NCBI RefSeq assembly: GCF_007923445.1
Contig: NZ_VOJI01000001.1
Coordinates: 495,638 to 559,637, forward strand
DNA from: Puniceibacterium confluentis
GTDB taxonomy: Bacteria; Pseudomonadota; Alphaproteobacteria; Rhodobacterales; Rhodobacteraceae
Length of the DNA: 64,000 nt
Reading direction: 5' to 3'
Position numbers and translations under genes: made by a program. Shown one piece after another: positions 58,778 to 64,000 of the stretch. Each line of letters begins with the position of its first letter. Positions within the stretch are counted from its first letter, which is position 1. The notes under the pieces were generated by a model. It did no database searches. It worked only from the letters and a program-made list of their open reading frames with translations, and was not told the DNA's origin.

Positions 58778-59944
58778 TCAGGAACCGTGACGATAGAATT
58801 CCTGCGCGGCGGCGACACCGGACCCCAGCTTGATGTCGAGACCGAGATCTTTCATCACCATCTCGGCGGTGGCCAGACCGGACAGCATCATTGCGTCCGT
58901 CAGGCTGCCGAGGTGACCGATGCGGAAGACCTTGCCAGCCACTTCGCCGAGGCCCACACCAAAGGCCATGCCGTATTTCTCGGCCGCGCGCGCCACGATG
59001 TCGGTGGCGTTGAAGCCCTCGGGGGTGCGGATCGCCGAGACGCTGTCGGAATAGACCTCGGGCGAATTGGCGCAGAGCGTCAGGCCCCAGGCATCCACGG
59101 CGTGACGGACACCGGTCGCGATCCGCGTGTGGCGGGCAATCACGTTGTCGATGCCTTCGTCGAGGATCATTTCCAGCGACAGTTTCAGCCCGTTCATCAG
59201 GCCGACGGGTGGGGTGTAGGGATAGGCGTTGCTGGCATAACCCTTTTCCATGTCGCGGATGTCAAAGAAGGTGCGCGGCAGGGTGGCGCTGTCGGCCGCG
59301 GCGCGGGCCTTGTCGGAAAAGCCGACAATGGCCAGGCCCGCAGGCAGCATGAAGCCTTTCTGCGACCCGGTCACGGCAACGTCGACCTTCCATTCGTCGA
59401 AGCGGAAGTCCATCGAGCCGATCGAGGACACGCCGTCCACGAACAACAGCGCCGGGTGGCCTGCGGCATCCATTGCACGGCGCACGCCTGCGATGTCGGA
59501 TTTCACGCCGGTTGCGGTTTCGTTGTGCGTGGCCAGCACGGCCTTGATGGCGTGGCCGGTGTCGGCTTTCAGGATCGCTTCGTATTCATCGACCGGAATG
59601 CCGTTGCCCCAGCGGGTTTCGACAATCTGCACGTCAAGGCCGTGACGCTGGCACATGTCGATCCAACGGTGCGAGAACATACCGTTGCGCGCGATGAGCA
59701 CCTTGTCACCGGCATTCAGCGTGTTCGTCAGCGTGGTTTCCCAACCGCCGGTCCCGGTGGAGGGGAAGATGAAGATATGCGCGCTGTCCGATTTCAGGAC
59801 CTTGCGCACACCGGAAAGGCAGGGGTGCAGGATTTTGCCAAACAGCGGCGAGCGGTGGTCGATCGTCGGCATGAAGCAGGCCTGGCGGATGGCCTCGGGC
59901 ATGTTGGTCGGGCCAGGTATGAAAACCGGGTTCTGAAAACTCAT
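58778..59944 (-). CDS. bhcA: L-aspartate--glyoxylate aminotransferase
   Basis: 388 aa class V aminotransferase. PSTGTGGWETT glycine loop, HNETATG, and PLP lysine Lys196 in TGSQKGFMLPAG; TIDHRSPLF near the N-terminus. BhcA transfers the amino group of aspartate to glyoxylate, giving glycine and oxaloacetate, the entry and exit step of the BHAC. It is first in the operon (AAGGAG before ATG) and divergent from bhcR. It is paralogous to the aminotransferase at 28896-30089. Confidence 0.93.
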   Translation of the reverse strand: MSFQNPVFIPGPTNMPEAIRQACFMPTIDHRSPLFGKILHPCLSGVRKVLKSDSAHIFIFPSTGTGGWETTLTNTLNAGDKVLIARNGMFSHRWIDMCQRHGLDVQIVETRWGNGIPVDEYEAILKADTGHAIKAVLATHNETATGVKSDIAGVRRAMDAAGHPALLFVDGVSSIGSMDFRFDEWKVDVAVTGSQKGFMLPAGLAIVGFSDKARAAADSATLPRTFFDIRDMEKGYASNAYPYTPPVGLMNGLKLSLEMILDEGIDNVIARHTRIATGVRHAVDAWGLTLCANSPEVYSDSVSAIRTPEGFNATDIVARAAEKYGMAFGVGLGEVAGKVFRIGHLGSLTDAMMLSGLATAEMVMKDLGLDIKLGSGVAAAQEFYRHGS

Positions 59945-59980
59945 GATCGTCTCCTTTTCGTCGTTGAGGCCAACCTAGGG

Positions 59981-60039
59981 CTACGGTTCTTGTGACGATA
60001 CTTTTTTGAAATGTTTTTTTACTTTATGCGAAGCCGTAG
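59981..60039. promoter_or_regulatory. bhcA-bhcR divergent promoter with distant inverted arms
   Basis: CTACGG (59981-59986) and CCGTAG (60034-60039) are inverted copies about 53 bases apart centre to centre (roughly five helical turns), flanking an AT-rich core with T-runs. They are candidates for paired BhcR (IclR-type) binding; a weaker TTTCA/TGAAA pair lies at about 60068-60099. Confidence 0.4.
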
Positions 60040-60103
60040 AAAGTACGTGTTGTCAGGGCCTTGAATTTTTCATAATTTAAAATCATTCTTCATGTGAAAG
60101 CAG

Positions 60104-60964
60104 ATGGTTCTTATGGATTCCCAAGATAATGCACGAAACGCCAAGCCTGGACGGGCGCGCGGCAGGCCGCGCGGCTGGGACGACAAGACGGCGCAGAATA
60201 CCATAAAGTCGCTCGACCGGGCGATGGAGGTCTTTGAGTATCTCAGCGAAGCGCAGGGCAAGACGCTCACGGCCCTGGCGGCCGAGACCGGCCAGTCGAA
60301 CGCCACCGTCTACCGTATTCTGGTGACGCTGGAGGACCGGGGGCTGGTGGATTTCGACCCCAAGGATCAGACCTGGCACATCGGCCCGCAGGCCTTCGTG
60401 ATCGGCGCGCGTTTCCTGCGCCGTACCAGCCTCGTTGACCGGGCCCGGCCGATCCTGCGACGATTGATGGAGGACACTGGCGAGACCGCAAATCTCGGGG
60501 TCGAAAAGAACGGCGCCGTGCTGTTTCTGAGCCAGGTCGAGACACATGCGAACATCCGTGCCTTTTTCCCGCCCGGCTCGCTCTCGCCGATGCATTCTTC
60601 CGGCATCGGCAAGGCTCTTCTGGCGCAGATGGAAGAAACCCACCTGGATCGGCTCCTGAGGTCGGGCAAACTGGAAGCGTTCACCGATCATACAATCGTC
60701 GACCCAGGTGAATTGAAAGCAGACCTGCTTGCGGTGCGGGCGCGCGGATATTCCATCGACAACGAGGAAAAGAACATCGGCATGCGCTGCATCGCCGCCC
60801 CGGTGTTCGACATGAATGGCGAAGCCATCGCCGGGATTTCGGTCTCCGGCCCGACCAGTCGCGTCAGCGAAGACGAAATCGAACGGTTAAGCCGCCCCGT
60901 GATCGAGGCGGCTTATGAATTGACGCTGGCCATCGCCGGCGTGGCTACTCCGCCGCGGACCTGA
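60104..60964 (+). CDS. bhcR: IclR family regulator of the beta-hydroxyaspartate cycle
   Basis: 286 aa (an ATG at 60113 is an alternative start). IclR wHTH: SLDRAMEVFEYLSEAQGKTL then LAAETGQSNATVYRILVTLE; effector domain from about 105 with NLGVEKNGAVLFLSQVE and SGIGKALLAQM. It is divergent from bhcA in the standard bhc layout, where BhcR senses glyoxylate and activates bhcABCD. The N-terminus has a basic extension (GRARGRPRG) that could aid DNA binding. Its last 20 bases overlap the convergent allE. Confidence 0.9.
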   Translation: MVLMDSQDNARNAKPGRARGRPRGWDDKTAQNTIKSLDRAMEVFEYLSEAQGKTLTALAAETGQSNATVYRILVTLEDRGLVDFDPKDQTWHIGPQAFVIGARFLRRTSLVDRARPILRRLMEDTGETANLGVEKNGAVLFLSQVETHANIRAFFPPGSLSPMHSSGIGKALLAQMEETHLDRLLRSGKLEAFTDHTIVDPGELKADLLAVRARGYSIDNEEKNIGMRCIAAPVFDMNGEAIAGISVSGPTSRVSEDEIERLSRPVIEAAYELTLAIAGVATPPRT

Positions 60965-61814
60965 CCTTCGCGGGCTGGACACCGCCGCCATGCACCGGAC
61001 GCAAGGTCATGTGGCGGTTGACGTCCTTGTAGAGCAGGTAGCGGAATTTGCCCGGACCACCGGCGTAACAGGCCTGCGGGCAGAAAGCGCGCAACCACAT
61101 GTAATCGCCGGCCTCGACCTCGACCCAATCGTTGTTCAGCCGGTAGACCGCCTTGCCTTCGAGCACGTAGAGACCGTGCTCCATCACGTGGGTTTCGAGG
61201 AAGGGGATCACTGCACCGGGCTCGAACGTCACCACCGTGACATGCATGTCATGGCGCAGATCGGTCGGATCGACAAAACGGGTGGTGGCCCACTTGCCGT
61301 CAGTGTCCGGCATGACCGTCGGCGCGATGTCGTTCTCGTTCAGGATCAGAACATCCGGCTGGTCGAGCCCGTCGACCGCCTCATAAGCCTTGCGCACCCA
61401 ATGAAAGCGCAGAACTTCCTGGCCGCGATTGGAGAGCGTCCAGTCGGAGGACGGCGGCAGGTAGGCATAGCCACCCGGCGTCATTTCATGGGTCTCGCCA
61501 TTGACCGTCAGCTGCGCAGTGCCACCGACGATGAACAGGACGCCTTCGGCACCCGGATCGGGCTCCGGCCGGTCCGAACCGCCGCCCGGCTGCACTTCCA
61601 TGATGTATTGCGAAAAGGTTTCGGCAAAGCCGCTCAGGGGACGGGACAGCACCCAGAGCCGTGTGTCGTTCCAGAACGGCAGGAAGCTGGTGACGATGTC
61701 GCGCATCGTTCCTTTCGGGATCACCGCATAAGCATCGGTGAAGACCGCACGGTCGGTCAGAAGCTGATCCTGGCCGGGATGGCCGCCGTGGGGGAAGTAA
61801 TATTTTGCGGTCAT
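60945..61814 (-). CDS. allE: (S)-ureidoglycine aminohydrolase (bicupin)
   Basis: 289 aa, two cupin domains. Start AKYYFPHGGHPGQ; N-terminal cupin with VGGTAQLTVNGETHEMTPGG; C-terminal cupin with the Mn site in FLETHVMEHGLYVLEGKAVY and MWLRAFCPQACYAGGPG, as in YlbA/AllE. It releases ammonia from (S)-ureidoglycine, giving (S)-ureidoglycolate, the AllA substrate. The start follows AGGAG. Its position beside bhcR and the bhc operon, far from allA, physically links purine breakdown to glyoxylate assimilation. Confidence 0.9.
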   Translation of the reverse strand: MTAKYYFPHGGHPGQDQLLTDRAVFTDAYAVIPKGTMRDIVTSFLPFWNDTRLWVLSRPLSGFAETFSQYIMEVQPGGGSDRPEPDPGAEGVLFIVGGTAQLTVNGETHEMTPGGYAYLPPSSDWTLSNRGQEVLRFHWVRKAYEAVDGLDQPDVLILNENDIAPTVMPDTDGKWATTRFVDPTDLRHDMHVTVVTFEPGAVIPFLETHVMEHGLYVLEGKAVYRLNNDWVEVEAGDYMWLRAFCPQACYAGGPGKFRYLLYKDVNRHMTLRPVHGGGVQPAKVRSAAE

Positions 61815-62403
61815 GGAGGCTCCTGCAGCCGACTTGAAGGTTGCAGGGACTATGCGTTCGAAGCCTTGTGCCTGCCACCCGCAAAGCGGAAACAGCTCTT
61901 TTCGGGAAAAATTGAAAATTCATGCCGACTTGTTTGGCAATGATGGGTATGCCGGTCAGCGGTCACCGCAGGACGACCGCAAGCACCATCGCAACACCCA
62001 CGGCTGTCACGAACGGCTGCTGCAAGTCGGTCCTGACCATCATGCGGCTTGGCCGCGCGCCGATATATCCCCCGACCAGCGGCCCCAGTGCCATCACCGC
62101 CGCCAGGGCTACCGCAGCAGTCATGTCTCAATGAATCGATATTTGACAGAATGCTGATTGCGCTTGCAGCAACAGTCTCGAGCCGATCGGGAACATCCCG
62201 CCGACAGAAGCTGAAGCCAGTTTCGATGCAGCTCTGGAAACCGGAACCATGGCAGAGCACCAACCTGCAGTCTCTCGTCATGAATGAGGGACCGGCAGGG
62301 GGCAGGGCAGTGTTTGTCTGTTTTTTCCGTATATCGTAGAGGCTGTCTTTTGGCCGTTTGACTTAGCCGCAGACCGTTTCTGAGCGAAGGGATCGAAACC
62401 GTT
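61815..62403. other. Region with only a gene remnant
   Basis: Nearly 590 bases between allE and the AlpA-like gene. The only coding signal I can support is a 53-codon TauE-type tail (entered separately); the rest shows no coding pattern, promoter or repeat that I recognise. Confidence 0.55.
61963..62124 (-). pseudogene. C-terminal remnant of a TauE/SafE family exporter
   Basis: 53 codons read VALAAVMALGPLVGGYIGAR then PFVTAVGVAMVLAVVLR, the last two helices of TauE/SafE proteins (GGYxGAR and final V-rich helix). An in-frame stop lies immediately upstream of the ATG at 62124, and no earlier helices are found, so it is a truncated leftover. These proteins export sulfite or organosulfonates when intact. 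Confidence 0.5.
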
Positions 62404-62858
62404 TTAGCCGTGCTGCGACGGGGCCTTTGGCGGCTCGGTCGTGGCAACCTGTGCCGATGTCGACTTCAGCGGACAGACGGGGGCCGGGAGGCCTGCGCAC
62501 CAGGCATTGACGTGCGATGCGCGCCACAGCTCGGGCTTCTTTCGGATCAACACCGGATCGGGGAAGGCCGCATCAGGTTTCGCGCGGTCTCGCCGTCTCG
62601 CGGAGCCTTCGGACTCTCCGAGCAGTTCGGCCAGATCGCCGGTGGTTAGGTGGGAGAGCTTGAACTCGTCCCACTTGCTGCGAACTGGAGGCGCAAGCCC
62701 TTCGACTTGCCATATCGCGAACCAAGGGTGTTCCCCCGCACTTGGCGGAGGCCGACCGTGCGGGCGAGCTCGCGCGTGGCGCGCACTGATGGCGTCCGCC
62801 AGTAGGCGGTCAGCTCTCCCAGCGTGGCGTAGCCGGGATCTTGGGCCGGTGCGGTCAT
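62404..62858 (-). pseudogene. AlpA-like DNA-binding protein gene with a frameshift at a G-run
   Basis: The ATG at 62858 has a strong site (AGGAGGAGG) and starts MTAPAQDPGYATLGELTAYW, then ELARTVGLRQVRG. At a run of five G (minus strand; 62733-62737) the sensible sequence jumps to the next frame and continues HPWFAIWQVEGLAPP, KLSHLTTGDLAELLGESEGS, PDPVLIRKKPELWRASHVNAW and ends at 62404. Joined, the product would be about 150 aa with an excisionase/AlpA-like end (LTTGDLAELLG, FPDPV, LWR, VNAW). One missing G, a sequencing error or programmed -1 slippage could each explain it. A phage or island regulator is likely. Confidence 0.5.
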
Positions 62859-63138
62859 GGTGCAACCTCCTCCTGACGAGGAGCTGGACCGTCGGAGACA
62901 CCACGGAAACCCGCCGACCAAGCGCTTCGAATCGTGACCGGAAAACTTCCCTTGAGGAATCCCGCGCTCGTCCAAGCCGCGAACCCGTGTGAGAGATTGG
63001 ACCAAATCTTTCCCCCGAGGGGTGCCGGTCAGTGCCTTTCGGTGCCATTTCAAGGGGTTGAGACCGCAAATGGCATGATCGACAAAAATAGGGATTTCGC
63101 CTTGTATATCCTATGCTTGGCGGGCTATACGCGTCGGC

Positions 63139-63228
63139 GGAGACGTGGCCGAGTGGTCGAAGGCGCTCCCCTGCTAAGGGAGTAGGCCCGGAAGGGTCTC
63201 GAGGGTTCGAATCCCTTCGTCTCCGCCA
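63139..63228 (+). tRNA. tRNA-Ser (anticodon GCU)
   Basis: 90 bases including encoded CCA. Acceptor GGAGACG (63139-63145) pairs with CGTCTCC (63218-63224), discriminator G, CCA at 63226-63228. The anticodon stem CTCCC/GGGAG encloses CTGCTAA, with anticodon GCT at 63173-63175. A long variable arm and the TTCGAATC T-loop fit class II tRNA-Ser. An integrase lies just beyond the 3' end, so this tRNA is a probable attachment site. Confidence 0.95.
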
Positions 63229-63313
63229 CCTTCATATTTTATCCTTTATTCATAATGGTTTATGGGGGCGATTGGCGAACCTGAGATTTTGGTTCGTCAA
63301 GTTTTGTTCCCCT

Positions 63314-63923
63314 TTAGATCCGGCCCAGCCTCGTGATAGCTTCATCAGCAAGCATAGGGCGACTTGCGTCCCTTGTATAGCGAGTCACCTCAGCCAGAGT
63401 AGTGTGGCCAGTGACGGCCATGATCTCATGAGGGGATGCGCCGGCCTCAGCCAAACGTCTCGCAATGGCTTTTCTCAAGCCATGCGAGGTGCATTTCGGG
63501 AGGTTGGCGGCGTCGCACCAACTTCGCATACTGTTTCCGAGTCCGTTGGCCGAACGATTTTTTCCAGCTTTTTTTTGAAGGAAAGTAAAGTTTTTGATCG
63601 GACATGCGTCCAGCGCCGAGCGCAGTACGGAATGCACAGGGATGTCGATGAGAACACCGCCGTTGTCTTCAGTTTTTTGACGCCGGTAACGTATGCGATC
63701 TCCGTCAACATTCCCCCAACCCAAGTTCACAGCGTCCGCACGCGCCGCGCCTGTATAGAGCATCAACGTCATGCTGATGTGGGCCGTCGATCCAACAGCA
63801 TGTACTGAATAGAATTTCTCAATCTCTTCTTCAATCCACGTGTGAAAACCTGCAGACCGAGTTTTTATAGGTTTGACATGCCTAACCGGATTATCAGCTC
63901 TCCACTCAAGGTCGATGGCTAAA
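63314..63923 (-). pseudogene. Tyrosine recombinase (integrase), 5'-truncated
   Basis: About 203 recognisable residues covering the catalytic domain. Active-site residues: Arg in LYTGAARADAV, the HGLRK His/Arg pair, His in TGHTTLAEVTRY and the nucleophile Tyr in the same segment. The N-terminal arm-binding and core-binding parts are missing. At about 63923 the similarity ends and sequence like an IS21-family terminus begins; the reading frame continues into that sequence only by chance. It converges on the tRNA-Ser 3' end with an 85-base gap, the normal position for a tRNA-integrated element. It is probably inactive. Confidence 0.7.
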
Positions 63924-64000
63924 TGTGAACAAGCATGCAATTTTGACCCCGTGGCGGGGTGATCGGCGTCCAAAAGTGACCCCCTTATACTGATTTGGAT
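63924..64000. mobile_element. End of a probable IS21-family insertion sequence (runs off the window)
   Basis: From TGTGAACAAGCATGCAA the sequence carries TTTTGACCCC (63941-63950) and GATCGGCGTCCAAAAGTGAC followed by CCCC (63961-63984). Repeated (A/T)4-GT/GACCCC blocks with GATCGGCGTCC are typical of IS21-family termini as I know them. It interrupts the integrase. The transposase genes (istA/istB) would lie to the right of the window. Confidence 0.5.

Noticed and set aside
62861-63069. Extension of the AlpA-like frame upstream to 63069
   Set aside because: The upstream codons show no protein-like pattern, and the ribosome site AGGAGGAGG marks the start at 62858.

Overview
The window is GC-rich alphaproteobacterial DNA, most like a marine or soil Rhodobacterales (Roseobacter-type) genome. 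It is dense with TRAP and ABC transporters, membrane cytochrome-c urate oxidase, and a complete beta-hydroxyaspartate cycle (BHAC) operon, and many genes are joined by ATGA overlaps. The assignment to Rhodobacterales is inferred from gene content only.

Layout. 0-4 kb: an operon with the end of a membrane protein, an SsuB/TauB-type ABC ATPase, a SCO1/SenC protein, a diheme cytochrome c, a Crp/Fnr regulator and a YeiH-type exporter. 4.1-6.7 kb: a large RTX protein with an N-terminal CHRD-like domain and an internal duplication. 6.9-15.4 kb: a LacI regulator divergent from an ABC transporter operon with two ATPases, ending in a DhaK-DhaL fusion kinase. 15.4-18.7 kb: an Lrp regulator and an orphan homodimeric 2-oxoacid dehydrogenase E1. 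18.8-22.1 kb: HxlR with a quinone-oxidoreductase-like gene, a YegD-like Hsp70 and a small SH3-domain protein. 22.1-22.9 kb is mostly non-coding and may hold an insertion-sequence remnant.

22.9-42 kb holds three TRAP systems. Each is linked to a gene of the Asp/Glu/hydantoin racemase superfamily, and two are also linked to amide-cleaving enzymes (dihydropyrimidinase/hydantoinase, amidase). GntR and RpiR regulators, a class V aminotransferase and an MhpD-type hydratase lie among them. The theme is uptake and opening of cyclic amides or related acids.

42-49.6 kb: an AraC pseudogene, aspartate dehydrogenase, then a urate pathway: PuuD urate oxidase, a LysR regulator, HiuH, a PuuE-UraD fusion, AllA ureidoglycolate lyase and an NCS2 purine permease.

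50-61.8 kb: one long leftward gene set: bhcA, bhcB, bhcC, an NCS1 permease, bhcD, an AmiS/UreI urea/amide channel, a divergent GAPDH-like gene and maeB. The IclR regulator bhcR is divergent. (S)-ureidoglycine aminohydrolase (allE) converges on bhcR. Together 43-62 kb reads as a route from urate/allantoin to ureidoglycolate, to urea plus glyoxylate, and through the BHAC to aspartate/oxaloacetate, with central-carbon exit enzymes attached. Missing here are xanthine dehydrogenase and an allantoate amidohydrolase.

61.8-64 kb: remnants (TauE tail, an AlpA-like gene with a frameshift), tRNA-Ser(GCU), and a tyrosine recombinase cut at its 5' end by what looks like an IS21-family end. This is the edge of an integrated element that continues to the right.
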